64,000 bases of DNA, from the NCBI GenBank assembly GCA_009823505.1, contig VZQC01006716.1:260469-324468 (forward strand). Reading direction: 5' to 3'. Below the pieces are notes generated by a model that saw nothing but the letters and a program-made list of their open reading frames with translations, did not search any database and was not told where the DNA came from. Below, one piece after another: positions 10,263 to 22,180 of the stretch. Made by a program: the position numbers and the translations under genes. How positions within the stretch are numbered: the stretch's first letter is position 1; each line of letters opens with the position of its first letter. This DNA is from Rhizomys pruinosus. Lineage: Eukaryota > Chordata > Mammalia > Rodentia > Spalacidae.

Positions 10263-11160
10263 TTTTTACGGAATTTTTGAGTTTCATACAGTGTATTTTG
10301 CTCATATTCAGACATCTTCCCCTGTCTGCACCTCCCCTTACGGCCACCTGCCCAACTTCATGTACACTATCTAGTTTTGTTTTTCTCTGTTTTTTTTTTT
10401 TCATTTTTTAACAATAAGTGTTAATTTATGAGTACAAGCATCCTTCATGTAAAACCAATTTGCAAGCATTGTGCCCAAACCCGCACAGCTCATGGGTCCC
10501 ACCATCCAGCAGGGGGTGCTTGTATGTTCAATTAAGTTGATCCAATGAGTGTCCAGACTATATTGTTGTAGTTTCACCATTCACCCCAATCGCAGCCCTT
10601 ACATTCTACCATGCCCCCTCTTCCGCAGATTGTTCCCTGGGCTTAGAAAAGGGGCACAGGTGGATGAGAAGCAAAACAGTTTACTTTCTCTGGAGCTGTT
10701 GTTTTGGATAGTTTTTAAAACTATCTAGTTTTTAAGGCCTATTGTGTCTAATTTGTGTCCCCAAGTGCGCTCCAGTGTGCGCCCATTCCCTGGAGCCTGC
10801 TCGATCTACCTAGCGTCATCCCCTTAAGGAAAACTGACTCTCCTTTTCCCAACAGCTCTCAGTTGCCAATAGTTCCTCCACTAGGATTCAGGCTTCTTCC
10901 TACCCACCCCTATGCTGGGAACTTGTCTGGTTGGAGCTCCCATAGGTTTTGTGCGTGCTGTCACAATCGCTGTGAGAGTTCACTGCTTCTGGCTCTACAA
11001 TGATCCCTGAATTTGGGGGGGGGAAAGGGTTTGATATAGGTGTCCCAATTAGCCCTCTGTAATCTCTTATTGTCTGTGTGTTCATCAGTTGTGGGTCTCA
11101 CGGTAACTGCTGCTATAAGAAGCTTCTCTGGTGAGAGTTTGAGAGATCTGTTTACTTTGG
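10263..11160 (-). mobile_element. L1-like 3' UTR segments, minus strand
   Basis: Contains 'gtttcatacagtgtattttgctcatattc' and 'atgctgggaacttgtctggttggagctcccataggt', which I recognise as rodent L1 3'-UTR type. The middle part (10,400-10,650) is homologous, in opposite orientation, to the 3' end of the element at 28.3-29.35 kb. No ORF2 remains. Confidence 0.55.
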
Positions 11161-11177
11161 GTATAAATTAGTCCATA

Positions 11178-11440
11178 GCCAGGCATGGTGGCGCAAACCT
11201 TTAATCCCAGCACTCAGGAGGCAGAGGCAGGCAGATCTCTGTGAGTTCAAGGCCAGCCTGGTCTATAGTGAGTTCCAGGACAGCTGGAGCTACAGGGAGA
11301 CCCTGTCTCAAAAAGACCCACCCCCAAAAGGAACCTGATATATACCTGTAATCTCAGTACTCGAGAGGCTGAGCCAAGAGGGATATATAGTGAGTTCAAA
11401 GCCAGCCTACATAGTGAGAGCCTGTCTCAAAGCAACAGAG
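11178..11440 (+). repeat. B1 SINE and a second partial B1
   Basis: A near-consensus B1 (11178-11320), followed by a diverged partial B1 (11335-11440) ending CCTGTCTCAAAGC. Confidence 0.75.
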
Positions 11441-11860
11441 CCAACTGTGATTAGTTAATTTAGGATGCCAATTTGCCATAACCTAGAATCACCTGGGTAG
11501 AGATCCTGAATGAGGAACTGTATGCTAGGTTGGCCCTTGGCCATGTGGGGGGTGGGGGTCTAGATTATTAACTGATGTAGGAAGACCCAGCCCATTGTGG
11601 GCGGCACTATTCCTGAGGCAGGAGGTCCTGAATTCTATCCAACGGAAGAAAGCTAGAGGAAAGAAGCAAGTAGCAGCACTGGCTGTAGACGTGGTGAGGC
11701 TGCTGCTTGAGTCCCTCCCTTCCTGGACCGCCCCTCGATGACCGGCTATAACCCGGAACTGATAAGCCTTGTCTCTCCCGAACTGCTTTTGGTCAGGGTA
11801 TTTGTCATAACAACAGAAATTCAAGTAGAATAATAGGGAATTTAAAAAAAAAGGGGGGGG
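11441..11860. other. Old interspersed repeat of uncertain class; no gene
   Basis: 'tgatgtaggaagacccagcccattgtgggcggcac' has the look of an old dispersed element, but I cannot name it. Open frames here are short and unsupported. Confidence 0.35.
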
Positions 11861-11861
11861 G

Positions 11862-12085
11862 GGAGCTGGAGAGATGGCCTAGTGGTTAAGAGCACCGACT
11901 GCTCTTGCAGAGGACCCGGGTTCGATCCCCAGCACCCACATGGCGGCTAAGAACCGTCTTTAACTCCAGTTCCAGGGGAATCTGACGCCCTCTTCTGACC
12001 TCCGCAGCATTGCACGACACGGGTGCACGAACCTACATGCAGACAGTACACTCATACACAAAAAATAATAAATAAATGAAAAAAA
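11862..12085 (+). repeat. B2 SINE
   Basis: Close to the local consensus: box B GGGTTCGATCCCC intact, tail CATACACAAAAAATAATAAAT. Confidence 0.9.
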
Positions 12086-12290
12086 AAAACAGCAAAAAGG
12101 CAAGCCCCCAATTGGGGGAAATACCTGCACCCCGTGTGAAAGCAAAATTAATGAGCAAATATGTGAATATACACATCTTAAAAGATGATACATGTTTGTC
12201 CCAAATGTGCATGAAATGAGGCTCAATATAATTAGACCTGATGGCAATGCAAATTATGCCACAGTTATATGCCACCTACCCAGATGGAAA

Positions 12291-12880
12291 ATTAGAAAAA
12301 GCCATGCCAATTGTTAGGGAAGACACAATATTTGCTGCGCTGATGCCTCTTGGTAAGAATGCAAAGTGTACAGGTTGGCAGCCCCTTATGAAAAAATAAA
12401 GTTAAAAATACACCTACCATATGACTCAACAATTACACTTAAAGGTACTTATATAAGAGCAAGAAAAGAATATTTCAATCAAAAAGTCCATTAACTGATA
12501 GCTTTATTTATCTGTTCATAACAGCCAAACAATGGAAGCAACTCAAGTTCCTCCATAGGTTAATGGATAAACAAAGTATAGTTGCAATGAAATAAAATAA
12601 ATGGACATAAATAAACTAAAATGAAATAAATGATAGATTTCTACAAAATGTAGCTACTTTTTTAAAATAAATAAATGAATAAAATAAAATAAAATGTAGC
12701 TACATTTTAAAACACCGCATAGATACCATGTATGATCCAATTTATATGAAAACTGTCAGAACACAAAGCTAATATAGTTACAAAAAACAGTCTTGACCCT
12801 GGGTCTTAAGCAGGAAGTTGACTGGGAAGGAGCTCTGTGAGGGCTTCCTGTGAGATGAAGATGCTCCACATCAGTGTAGT
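12291..12880 (+). mobile_element. Ancient L1 (L1M-type) 3' fragment
   Basis: 'taccatatgactcaacaattacactt', 'cataacagccaaacaatggaagcaactcaa' and 'ggttaatggataaac' match the conserved 3' region of old mammalian L1s. It is riddled with stops and interrupted by A/T-rich slippage. 12,090-12,290 before it shows nothing recognisable. Confidence 0.6.
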
Positions 12881-12969
12881 GTGAATATGTGATGGAGTAG
12901 TTGGACAAACTCATTTTTCTGCAAATTGGTATAGAATATTGTATGCAAATTTTAAGTAAATTTTATTTT

Positions 12970-13125
12970 ATTTTATTATTTTTTGGTCTTTTCAAGACAG
13001 GGTCTCCCTGTAGCCCCAGCTGTCCTGGAACTCACTCTGTAGACCAGGCTGGCCTTGAACTCACAAAGATCCGCCTGCCTCTGCCTCCCGAGTGCTGGGA
13101 TTAAAGGCGGGCGGCACCTTGAGCA
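12970..13125 (-). repeat. B1 SINE
   Basis: Full reverse B1: GGTCTTTTCAAGACAGGGTC to GGGATTAAAGGCGGGCGGC. Confidence 0.9.
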
Positions 13126-13139
13126 GCATAAAATTTATT

Positions 13140-13355
13140 TCTGAGTTGCTGTGCTGGTGTTTGCTTGGTTTGCTTACTCGATTGTTTGGGGTGGGAGGAG
13201 GGGTAGCCTAGGCTGCGCTGGAACGTCTGTAACTAAGGATGACTTCAAACTGCTACATGTGCTGGAATTACAAGTGTATGCCTTCACCTGAAGATCCCCA
13301 AGCCTTATGCATGCTATGTGACCATTCTGTCAACTAAGCTGCATCCCTAGCCCTA
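13140..13355 (-). repeat. B4-like SINE
   Basis: B1-like and ID-like halves in reverse ('ggaattacaagtgtatgcc', then 'taagctgcatccctagccc') suggest a B4-type composite. Considerably diverged. Confidence 0.4.
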
Positions 13356-13364
13356 GTATGCCTA

Positions 13365-13545
13365 GTGCTTTTCTTCTTTCCTTCTTCCCTCCTTCCCTTC
13401 CTCCCTTCCCTTCCTCCTTTCTTCCCTTCCCTTCCCTTCCCTCCCCTCCCATCCCCTCCCCTCCCCTGCCCTCCCCTTCCCTTCCCTTCTCTTCCCTTCC
13501 TTTTCTCCTTCCTCCTCCTTCCTCTCCTCCTCCTCCTCCTCCTTC
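13365..13545. repeat. Polypyrimidine tract (CCTT/CCCT)
   Basis: About 180 bp almost purely C/T on the plus strand, with CCCTTCC and CTCCCCTCCC subrepeats, placed at the T-rich tail of a reverse B1. It opens long frames on both strands (Pro/Ser/Leu or Arg/Gly/Lys-rich) that are composition artefacts. Confidence 0.9.
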
Positions 13546-13675
13546 TCTTGGTCTTTTTGAGACAGGGTCTCTTTGTACCCACAGCTGGCCTAGAACTCAC
13601 TACGTAGACCAGGCTGGCCTGGATCTCACAGAGATCTGTCTGCGTCTGCCTCCTGAGTGCTGGGATTACAGGCTA
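13546..13675 (-). repeat. B1 SINE
   Basis: GGTCTTTTTGAGACAGGGTC to GCTGGGATTACAGGC in reverse orientation. Confidence 0.85.
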
Positions 13676-13997
13676 GTGTTTTTCTAAAAGCAAAAACTCC
13701 AAGAATAGGTTTCCTTCCTTAGAAATCACAAACCATCATACTTTTGCTTACATTTATTGAAAGAGGAGAAAAGGAGAATCAAGGGCATAGGAGAAAAGTA
13801 GAAAGCGCTACAAAAAAATCTAGGATTCAAAGACAAGTTTGTTGGACTCTGTCATCCACATTGCTATCATCATACAAGAGAAGTTCTTTGGTGTTTCACT
13901 AAGTAAGTGTAAGAAAGAAAGAAAAATAAATAAATAAATAAAATAAATAAATAAACAAATAAAAAATAAATTAAAAGAAAAAAAAAGAAAAAGAACT

Positions 13998-14318
13998 TCG
14001 GGGCGGGAGGGATGGCACAGATGTTGAGCACTGGCTGCTCTTGGAAAGGATCCAGGTCAGTTCCCAGCACCCACATGGTGGTTAACACCATCCATAACTC
14101 CAGTTCCAGTGGATCCAACACCCTCTTCTGACCTCCACAGGCATTGTACAACATGGGTGTACTTACACATATTCAGGCAATATACTCATACATATAAAAT
14201 ACAAAATGAGAAGAAGAAGGAGGAGGAAGAGGAGGAGGAGGAGGAGGAGGAGGAGGAGAAGAAGAAGAAGAAGAAGAAGAAGAAGAAGAAGAAGAAGAAG
14301 AAGAAGAAGAAGAAGAAG
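13998..14318 (+). repeat. B2 SINE with expanded GGA/AGA tail
   Basis: A diverged B2 (13998-14202) whose tail has become a purine tract: (GGA)n, then a pure (AGA)n run to about 14318. 13,680-13,900 before it shows no feature; 13,905-13,995 is A-rich. Confidence 0.75.
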
Positions 14319-14384
14319 CATGAGTATTCCAAGGAAAAACTTTCGTTGTGTGAAGAAGTAGCAAACCTCACTTGGTTCTTCTGG

Positions 14385-14463
14385 GGGAGGCATCTCAGGC
14401 TGACTACTTCTGCCTCAGCCTCCTGAGTGCTGGGATTATAGGTACATGCTACCGAGTCTGGCC
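14385..14463 (-). repeat. B1 fragment
   Basis: 'tctgcctcagcctcctgagtgctgggattatagg' is the 3' third of a reverse B1. Confidence 0.6.
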
Positions 14464-15558
14464 TTGCTTGGTTCTTAATGAGCATATATCCAGCATGTTA
14501 ACTGAGTGTGTAACATGTGCAGAGTAGCATTCAGCTTCGCTGCTATCTGTATTATTTTATCTTGAGAGCCCACCACCTTCTACACCGGCAGCCAGTCTAC
14601 ACGGGCTGCTCCACTTTCATGCTCTGGCCCCATTCCAGACCAAAGCTGTCCCTAGTCCCCCTTAGTTGAACAAAAGTTGCTGGAGCTGAAAAAGTAAATA
14701 CTCATAAAACTACTATTAGTGGTACAGGGAGACCCTGTCTCGAAAAGATGGAAAAAAAAAACAAACTACTACTAGTGGATCATAAGAGACAAAAGGACAA
14801 AGCACACAATGAAGACAAAATCACATCTGGCTTAATTATGTTTCTGTTTTCATTTATTCATTAAGCATTTAACAATAATGTAGGATTGAAAAGCCATGTA
14901 ATACAATGTATATTCTATGCCATCTTTTCTGTATAATGGGGAAAGTCTTCTAAATGAACAGGTATGGAATACCCTCGGTAGGGAGCACAGCGTGCTGGGA
15001 ACAGTGCTTGCCTCTGTAAAGGGACTACATGCAAGTGTGAAGCACGATGCAGACACTGTGGGTGCCTCAGCCCACCCAAAGGCACTTGGAAAACTGACCT
15101 TTTTCTCCAGGAATGTCTCATGGGCCCAAGCACTATTCCGTTCCCTCAATAGTGATTTGATAAAAAAGATGGCTATGTAACTCAATTCCATCTTATAAAA
15201 TGAGAGGAGAGTTTTGCTAGATGTTTCTAGGATGTGCTTCCATGCTATGAGAAATTTCAAGGAATTTGGGGTTTACTCTCTCCTGTGGGATACAACCAAG
15301 GAGGCATAAAGGCCAACTGTTAACATTTTATAACTTTGAAAGGAACCAACCTCAAGCTGAAGCCATACACTCCAAAGGAGAATTGGCCTCTGCATGATGC
15401 TGTTAAGTCTCTACAGCAACAAACTGGAAACCATTTCTGTCTTTACAAGTGAATAAATTAATTTACTTCTCTATTGCTTAGGTCAAGGTTAGGCATCAGG
15501 TTTCCACTATTTGCAGCTGAAAGGAGAACACTTCTTTTACATACCTTTTAAAAAATTA

Positions 15559-15560
<2 letters not shown>
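14464..15560. other. No gene seen
   Basis: Apart from a B1 tail scrap (about 14,702-14,750), nothing is recognisable. The longest minus-strand frame (14850-15260) has no domain resemblance and no gene context. Confidence 0.5.
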
Positions 15561-15596
<36 letters not shown>

Positions 15597-15890
15597 CCCA
15601 GCCCACATATAGAGGTCAGAGGACAACTCCAAGGAGTCGATTCTTACCTTCCACCTTGTCGAGACAGGGTCTCATTTCTGCCACTGTGCAGCATACTCCA
15701 ATTTAGCTGGTCCTTGAGCTCTGGCTTGATTTTTCTGTGTCCACTTCTCATCCTGAGAGGAGTGTTGTGGTTATAGATTTATACTACTTTATCCAACATT
15801 TTTCATGAGCTCAAGGGACTAAACCCAGGCCAGCAAGTTCATATGGCAAATGCTTTTACCCACTGAGCTATCTCCCTGACCCTATTTTTC
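15561..15890 (-). repeat. (TG)n and old B3/B2-like SINE
   Basis: A GT run at 15,561-15,590, then 'gaggtcagaggacaactccaaggagtc' and 'cccactgagctatctccctgaccc', the reverse-strand signature of a B3/B2-type SINE, interrupted in the middle. Confidence 0.5.
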
Positions 15891-15942
15891 TTTTAAAATC
15901 ATGTATATGCATATAGATGAAAATATGGATGAATAGACAGAC

Positions 15943-16396
15943 TGTGATAGTGTACACAGCCTAGGTAATTCCATTTTGTTTTAGTGACTCCTCTTAATGG
16001 TCGAACCCCAGCCTAGAAGAACAAGTCCAGGAAGAGGCAGTTGGTTATCTTGACCTTTGAAATTCCCTCTCTGCAATGTCTAGTGACTGCCAGTTAAGTA
16101 TCTACCCTATCGTTTGTAAATGTTTTACAATTGCCCACGGCCCAGCCACTGCTTATCCTAGCTTTTATAATCCTGCAGCAGGCAGGAACTAAGGTTTAAT
16201 TTTTTTATTATCTGACTGGAATTTCTCAATAAAAGGTATTTGCCTTTATAAGTATAACCTGCCCCTGAGCTGGGGCTGTACCCTCCAAATCCTGACCTGG
16301 GTACAGACCTGACCAGTCCAAATTAAAAACTTAATTTGGCTAATTGGAGCCCAGAGTCTGTGTGCTCTTTTCTCCCAGTGGTCCAGCACCACAACA
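15943..16396 (+). repeat. Probable solo LTR (family not identified)
   Basis: TG...CA-like ends, an AATAAA poly(A) signal at about 16,228, and a terminal 'agtctgtgtgctcttttctcccagtgg' of the kind seen in retroviral LTR R/U5 regions. No attached internal sequence. Call by appearance only. Confidence 0.4.
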
Positions 16397-16407
16397 AGAG
16401 GATAGAC

Positions 16408-16414
16408 AGATGAT

Positions 16415-16457
<43 letters not shown>

Positions 16458-16500
16458 GATAGATAGATAGATAATAGATATAGATGATAGATAAGAGTGT
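16408..16500. repeat. (GATA)n microsatellite
   Basis: About 20 units of GATA/GATG, with interruptions towards the right end. Confidence 0.95.
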
Positions 16501-16663
16501 ATTGGAAAATAATCATCTTTAATCTTCATTTTTTCCCTCAAGATACTGTTTCTGAAGAAACTTGTTTCTGACTTTTTTTGTAGGACAAAGTGTAAAATAT
16601 CAGCAAATTCACAGTACAAATCACTCAACAGGGTCCACTTTACTACCAAGAATATGTCTTCCA

Positions 16664-16820
16664 TAGCCAGGAATGGTGGTGCATGCCTTTAATCCCAGCA
16701 CTCAGGAGGCAGAAGCAGGAAGATCTCTGTGAGTACAAGGTCAGACTAGTCTACAAAGTGAGTTCCAGGCCACCTCTGGCTACGGGGAAGACCCTGCCTC
16801 AAAAAGACAAAAAAAAAAAA
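16664..16820 (+). repeat. B1 SINE
   Basis: 'catagccaggaatggtggtgcatgcc' to a poly-A tail after GACAAAAAAA. 16,821-17,370 after it contains nothing I recognise. Confidence 0.85.
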
Positions 16821-17375
16821 TATATCAGTTAGCTATTGCTACATAACAAACTATCCCTAACAAGTACTGGCTTAAAACAATACAGTTTTGGTGAGTCAGG
16901 AAGTCAGATGCAGCTTACCAGGTGATTCTGGCTCAGGATGTCATATGTGGTAACAGTTGTGATGTTGTCTAGGATGGCAGTCATTTGAAACTGTGGCAGC
17001 AGCTGAGTTCACAGCAACTCGATCATGTGTCTGGCAAGGTGACACTGATTGTTGTGAAGAGAATCAGAGCCTTGCCATGTGGATTTCAACAGGAGGCTAA
17101 TTGAGTGTCCTAAAAACATGACAGCTGAATTTTTCAAAATGTGACCAAAACAAAATGAAGCAAAGAGCAAGGTGGAAAACCCCAAGGTCTTCTATGAACT
17201 CACCCTAGAAATTACACACCATCATTCCTACAAGGTCCTTTTGGTTGTTGCATTAGCATAAGTCAGTAAAGAAGGTAATAACAAAAGGGTGTAGATTCCA
17301 GGAGAAAAGTTCACTAGAGCCTGACTTGGAGGCTCACCAGCACAGATAGCTTTCATTTGTTCATTTAACACATGG

Positions 17376-17739
17376 TGTAGTGGTTTGAATGAGAATGTTC
17401 CCCATAGGCTTCAAGTATTCAGAAATTTTGTCCCCAGTGGTGGTGCCGTTTTGGGAGTTCTTAGAAGGTATGGCCATGCTGGAGAAAGTATGTCACTGGA
17501 GGTGGGCTTAAGAGAGTTCAACAAGTCTTGCAGCCTCCAGTTGCTCTCTCTCTGTTTCCTGTGTTCACTGGAAGATGTGAACCTCAGCTTTCTGCTCCAG
17601 TTCCTGCCACCATGCCTCCCTGCCACAAGGGACACTAATTCCCCAGAACTGTCAATCATAAGTTCAAATAAACTCTTCCTTTTATAAGTTAAGTTGGTCA
17701 TGGTGGCTTTATCACAGCAACAGAAATGAGACTAATACA
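17376..17739 (+). repeat. ORR1-type MaLR solo LTR
   Basis: Begins TGTAGTGGTTTGAATGAGAA, the standard ORR1/MaLR start. Contains 'aataaactcttcc' (poly(A) signal) and ends 'gaaatgagactaatac'. Non-autonomous ERV-L-related LTR, with no internal region present. Confidence 0.75.
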
Positions 17740-17822
17740 GATGGTAAACAGAGGTATGTCCACGTCATGCTGTTGCAGAGTTTGAGAACACCAGGAAAAA
17801 ACCACCATACTCAAATGTTAAT

Positions 17823-18294
17823 TGTATTAGTCAGGGTTCTCTAAAGAAACAGAAGCAACAGGATGAATATATATATAACTATGTACAATTTATTGATTTG
17901 CTCACGTGACGGAGCTCAACAGTAGCGCCGAACTGGAGAGGCGGGGAATCCAGGGAACTGCTCAGTCCGCAAGGCTGGATGTCTCAGGAGTCCCAGTCTA
18001 GTGCTGAAGGCCCGAATGGATTCCAGGAGATCTGCCAGTCTCAGTACACGCTGGGATCCGAAAGGTTGATCACAGCAGCAAGACAAACTCACCAGATGAG
18101 AGAGAGGCAAGCCGCAGGAAGAAGGAAAAAAGGGGCCAGCTCCCGCTGCCGTGGCCTTAAATACTGCCTGCCGGCAGAAGGTAACACCCACATTTGGGGT
18201 GGGCCATCCGGGTTGAGGTGGTCCAATCAGAAGACCCTTTTCTCTTATTTGTTCCTTAGTCCAGTCAAGTTGACACCCAGGATTAACCATGACA
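17823..18294 (-). repeat. ERV-L 3' LTR
   Basis: 472 bp; on its own strand it starts TGTCATGG and ends AATACA. The AATAAA poly(A) signal lies at 17889-17894 (read on the minus strand). A purine-rich GGGGTGGAG just inside (18295-18310) is the likely polypurine tract. Confidence 0.92.
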
Positions 18295-18628
18295 ACTCCA
18301 CCCCTTGTCAACTTGACACCCAATAAATAGCCTCTGCTTAAATGTCAATTGCAAACGATGGCAGGGTCATAATTCCACCTAACATGTTATAAGTATCTCA
18401 TGTGCAATAGCAAAACATTATATCTTAGAGTAGGTGGTAATGTCCTTGAGAAGAACTTAGTCCTTCAGTATCTAATAACCTAAATATGACAACACTTAAC
18501 ACATATCTCAGTTGCACATTCAAAGGGGAACACAAGTATCCACTTAATATACATACATATATACATATATATATATACATATATAAACAAGCACATTCTT
18601 AACCAAATAGGACGAAGGTTAATATCTA

Positions 18629-21600
18629 TTATAATCCACGTTTCTGCAACTGGTCCCGTGGCTTCAGCTGATATTTATGACTACCTTCTTCTACTACCCA
18701 TTCTGTATTTCCTCCGCCATCAGCAAGCACCTCTGCAGGTCTTGGCTCTTTCCCTGGAGGAGTGACCCATACCTTCATCCCTGAAGGGTCTGGGCCATTT
18801 ATTGTCCTGTCTGGTTTGGGTTGTTGGAGTTTCCCATTGACCTTAATCATAGGACATGGTAGCACCAGAAGGCGCCCTACAGCATCTCCTGCCTTCCAGA
18901 CATAATCTTCCTTGCCCCCATTGTGGAGAAAAAGTCCAATTTCCCCATGGTAGTCTGGATCAATCACTCCTCCTACTACTGTTATTCCTTCCTTAGCCTG
19001 TTGGCTTAAAGGCAGTAGAAGCCCGAAGTGGCCAGGGGGAAGTCTTAGCTTCCAGTTCAATAGAACGTTTGCTGTATCTCCTGGCAAAAGCACTCCCCCC
19101 ATTGGAGCCAAAACGTCTAGACCAGCAGAACGCAAGGTCGTGGGTACAGGAAGCAAAAATTTTCCTACTGGGTCACTAGGGGTGATAGTGAGTGGAATCA
19201 TTCCCACTTCCACCCCTTGGTTCCTGGACCCATGAATTCTGGCTATAGGAGAAACAGTACCATATAGTGGACGCTGATTCAAAGCATATACTGCTTGCTG
19301 GAGAACCTTGCCCCAGCCCTCCAGGGTATTGCTACCTAATTGGCGCTGTAACTGTGTCTTCAAGAGGCCATTCCATCGTTCTATCAAGCCAGCTGCTTCT
19401 GGGTGGTGGGGAACATGGTAAGACCAGTGGATACCATGACCATGGGCCCACAGTCGCACTTCTTTGGCTGTGAAGTGAGTTCCTTGGTCAGAAGCAATGC
19501 TGTGAGGAATACCATGACGGTGGATAAGGCATTCCGTAAGTCCCTGGATGGTAGTTTTGGCAGAAGCATTACGTGCAGGAAAGGCAAATCCATAACCAGA
19601 ATAAGTATCTATTCCTGTAAGAACAAAACGCTGTCCCCTCCATGATGGAAGTGGTCCAATGTAGTCAACCTGCCACCAGGTTGCTGGCTGGTCACCCCGG
19701 GGAATAGCACCATATCGGGGGCTCAATGTTGGTCTCTGCTGTTGGCAAATCTGGCACTCGGCAGCAGCTGTAGCCAGATCAGCCTTAGTGAGTGGGAGTC
19801 CATGCTGTTGAGCCCATGCATAACCTCCATCTCTGCCACCATGACCACTTTGTTCATGGGCCCATTGAGCAACAACAGGGATAGCTGGAGAAAGAGGCTG
19901 ACAATCCACAGAACGAGTCATCCGATCTACTTGATTATTAAACTCATCCTCTGCTGAGATCACCTTTTGATGAGCATTTACATGAGACACAAGTATCTTC
20001 ACATCCTTTGACCATTCAGAGAGCTCTATCCACATACTTCTTCCCCAAATGTCTTTCTCACCAATTTTCCAGTCATGCTCCTTCCAAGTCCCTGACCATC
20101 CAGCCAAACCATTGGCTACAGCCCATGAATCAGTATATAATCGAACCTCTGGCCATTTCTCCTTCCAGGCAAAATGCACAACCATGTGCACTGCCCGAAG
20201 TTCTGCCCACTGTGAAGACTTTCCTTCACCAGTGTCCTTTAGGGTTGTTTCAGAAATTGGCTGTAATGCTGCAGCTGTCCACCTCTGGGTGGTGCCTGCA
20301 TAGCGTGCAGAACCATCAGTAAACCAGGCCCTAGTCTTCTCTTCCTCAGTCAACTGATCATAGGGCAAACCCCATGAAGCCATAGGTGCATGCTTAAGCC
20401 CAGGAGACATTGTAACAGGAGTGGGAACCATAGGCATTTGGGCAACTTCTTCATGTAGCTTGCTTGTGCCCTCAGGGCCTGCCCGGGCCCTGTCCCGTAT
20501 GTACCACTTCCATTTGACAATGGACTGTTGCTGTGCACGTCCTACTTTATGGTCTGGTGGGTCAGATAACACCCAGCTCATGATGGGCAGCTCAGGTCGC
20601 ATGGTGACTTGGTGGCCCATTGTCAAACGTTCAGTTTCCACTAAGGCCCAATAGCAGGCTAAGAGCTGTCTCTCAAAAGGAGAATAGTTGTTTGCAGATG
20701 AAGGTAGAGCCTTGCTCCAAAATCCCAAGGGCCTCCGCTGTGATTCCCCTATGGGAGCCTGCCACAGACTCCAGACAGCATCTCTATCTGCCACTGATAC
20801 CTCAAGCACCATTGGGTCTGCTGGATCATATGGCCCTAGGGGCAGAGCAGCCTGCACCGCAGCCTGGACCTGTTGAAGAGCCTTTTCCTGTTCCAAGCCC
20901 CACTCAAAGTTTGCTGCCTTACGAGTCACCTGATATATGGGTCGTAGTAACACACCCAGATGAGGAATGTGCTGCCTCCAGAATCCAAAAAGACCCACCA
21001 GACGTTGTGCTTCTTTCTTGGTGGAGGGAGGGGCCAGGTGCAACAACTTATTCTTTACCTTAGAAGGAATGTCTCTGCATGCTCCACACCACTGAACTCC
21101 TAGAAACTTCACCGAGGTAGATGGCCCTTGAATTTTAGTTGGATTTATTTCCCATCCTCTCATGCGCATATGCTTTACCAACAAGTCTAGGCTAGCTGCT
21201 ACCTCCTGTTCACTGGGTCCAATCAACATAACATCATCAATATAGTGGACCAGTGTGATATTTTGTGGAAGAGTCAGGCGATCAAGATCCCTTCTAACTA
21301 AGTTATGGCACAACGCTGGAGAGTTAACATACCCCTGAGGTAAGACAGTAAAGGTATACTGTTGGCCTTGCCAGCTGAAAGCAAATTGCTTCTGGTGGTC
21401 CTTATGAACCGGTATTGAGAAAAAAGCATTGGCCAGATCAATAGCTGCATACCAGGTACCAGGAGACATATTAATCTGCTCGAGTAAGGACACCACATCT
21501 GGTACAGCGGCTGCAATTGGTGTCACTACTTGGTTGAGTTTTCGATAGTCAACTGTCATTCTCCATGATCCATCTGTCTTTTGCACAGGCCAAATTGGAG

Positions 21601-22177
21601 AGTTAAATGGAGATGTGGTAGGAATCACCACCCCTGCATCTTTCAAATCCTTGATAGTGGCATTAATCTCCGCAATCCCTCCAGGGATACGATACTGTTT
21701 TTGGTTCACTATTTTCCCTGGTAGAGGCAACACCAATGGTTTCCATTTGGCCTTTCCAACCATAATAGCCCTCACTCCACAGATCAGGGAACCAATGTGG
21801 GGATTCTGCCAATTTCTAATTATATCTATCCCAATTATACATTCTGGGACTGGGGAAATAACTACGGGATGCGTTCTGGGACCCACTGGGCCCACCGTGA
21901 GTCGGACTTCAGCCAAAACTCCATTTATCACCTGACCTCCATAGGCCCCTACTTTAACCGGAGGGCCACAATGCTTTTTAGGGTCTCCTGGGATCAGTGT
22001 CAACTCAGAACCAGTATCCAATAGGCCTCGAAAAGTCTGATTATTTCCTTTTCCCCAGTGTACAGTTACCCTAGTAAAAGGCCTCAGGTCCCTCTGGGGA
22101 AGGACAGGAGGAAGGCAAACAGCATAACTCTTTGGTATTGTGACAAGGTCCTTCCTCACTGGAACCCGGCCACCCCT
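18629..22177 (-). CDS. pol: ERV-L Pol: protease, RT, RNase H, integrase, dUTPase
   Basis: Open to 1,176 residues counting from 22159. There is no ATG: the codon at 22159 is GTG, and the frame simply continues from gag after one UGA, so Pol is probably made as a Gag-Pol readthrough product. Domains in order: aspartic protease with DTGS at 48-51; reverse transcriptase with YIDD near 305; RNase H with TDGS near 616 and the later Glu/Asp/Asp residues; integrase with a His-His-Cys-Cys zinc site near 765-800 and a catalytic Asp (VDY, about 830), Asp (SDQG, about 890) and Glu (about 926), the last two exactly 35 residues apart; then a dUTPase from about 1000 with [27 protein letters not shown] and [13 protein letters not shown] downstream dUTPase is the ERV-L arrangement. 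The last, Gly-rich dUTPase motif is not clear; LADGGGN may be its remnant. No frameshift or stop inside. Acts in the virion and infected cell on the element's own RNA/DNA. Confidence 0.93.
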   Translation of the reverse strand, partial: RGGRVPVRKDLVTIPKSYAVCLPPVLPQRDLRPFTRVTVHWGKGNNQTFRGLLDTGSELTLIPGDPKKHCGPPVKVGAYGGQVINGVLAEVRLTVGPVGPRTHPVVISPVPECIIGIDIIRNWQNPHIGSLICGVRAIMVGKAKWKPLVLPLPGKIVNQKQYRIPGGIAEINATIKDLKDAGVVIPTTSPFNSPIWPVQKTDGSWRMTVDYRKLNQVVTPIAAAVPDVVSLLEQINMSPGTWYAAIDLANAFFSIPVHKDHQKQFAFSWQGQQYTFTVLPQGYVNSPALCHNLVRRDLDRLTLPQNITLVHYIDDVMLIGPSEQEVAASLDLLVKHMRMRGWEINPTKIQGPSTSVKFLGVQWCGACRDIPSKVKNKLLHLAPPSTKKEAQRLVGLFGFWRQHIPHLGVLLRPIYQVTRKAANFEWGLEQEKALQQVQAAVQAALPLGPYDPADPMVLEVSVADRDAVWSLWQAPIGESQRRPLGFWSKALPSSANNYSPFERQLLACYWALVETERLTMGHQVTMRPELPIMSWVLSDPPDHKVGRAQQQSIVKWKWYIRDRARAGPEGTSKLHEEVAQMPMVPTPVTMSPGLKHAPMASWGLPYDQLTEEEKTRAWFTDGSARYAGTTQRWTAAALQPISETTLKDTGEGKSSQWAELRAVHMVVHFAWKEKWPEVRLYTDSWAVANGLAGWSGTWKEHDWKIGEKDIWGRSMWIELSEWSKDVKILVSHVNAHQKVISAEDEFNNQVDRMTRSVDCQPLSPAIPVVAQWAHEQSGHGGRDGGYAWAQQHGLPLTKADLATAAAECQICQQQRPTLSPRYGAIPRGDQPATWWQVDYIGPLPSWRGQRFVLTGIDTYSGYGFAFPARNASAKTTIQGLTECLIHRHGIPHSIASDQGTHFTAKEVRLWAHGHGIHWSYHVPHHPEAAGLIERWNGLLKTQLQRQLGSNTLEGWGKVLQQAVYALNQRPLYGTVSPIARIHGSRNQGVEVGMIPLTITPSDPVGKFLLPVPTTLRSAGLDVLAPMGGVLLPGDTANVLLNWKLRLPPGHFGLLLPLSQQAKEGITVVGGVIDPDYHGEIGLFLHNGGKEDYVWKAGDAVGRLLVLPCPMIKVNGKLQQPKPDRTINGPDPSGMKVWVTPPGKEPRPAEVLADGGGNTEWVVEEGSHKYQLKPRDQLQKRGL

Positions 22178-22180
22178 TCA
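22178..22180 (-). other. Gag stop UGA, in frame with Pol (candidate readthrough stop)
   Basis: The gag and pol starts differ by a multiple of three (23866 and 22159), so only this UGA separates them. The following minus-strand bases are AGGGGUGGCCGGGUU, purine/G-rich as in retroviral readthrough contexts. I could not find a convincing pseudoknot by eye. Confidence 0.7.

Noticed and set aside
13334..13687. Long Arg/Gly- or Pro/Ser-rich frames
   Set aside because: Pure composition effect of the CT-rich tract next to a B1.
14109..14426. Poly-Lys/Glu or poly-Leu/Ser frames
   Set aside because: Translations of the GGA/AGA tract at a B2 tail.
14850..15260. 136-residue minus-strand frame as a host gene
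   Set aside because: No recognisable domain, no exon structure, and no conservation evidence available from the sequence alone.
17916..18323. Frames inside the ERV-L LTRs as a protein gene
   Set aside because: They recur in each LTR copy with changed frames and ends, as expected for non-coding LTR sequence.
20620..21063. Plus-strand frames across the ERV-L pol (up to 147 codons)
   Set aside because: Antisense shadows of pol with no independent support.
18629..22159. GTG at 22159 as the real start of Pol
   Set aside because: Vertebrate mRNAs rarely start at GTG, and the frame continues from gag through one UGA, so readthrough is the simpler explanation.
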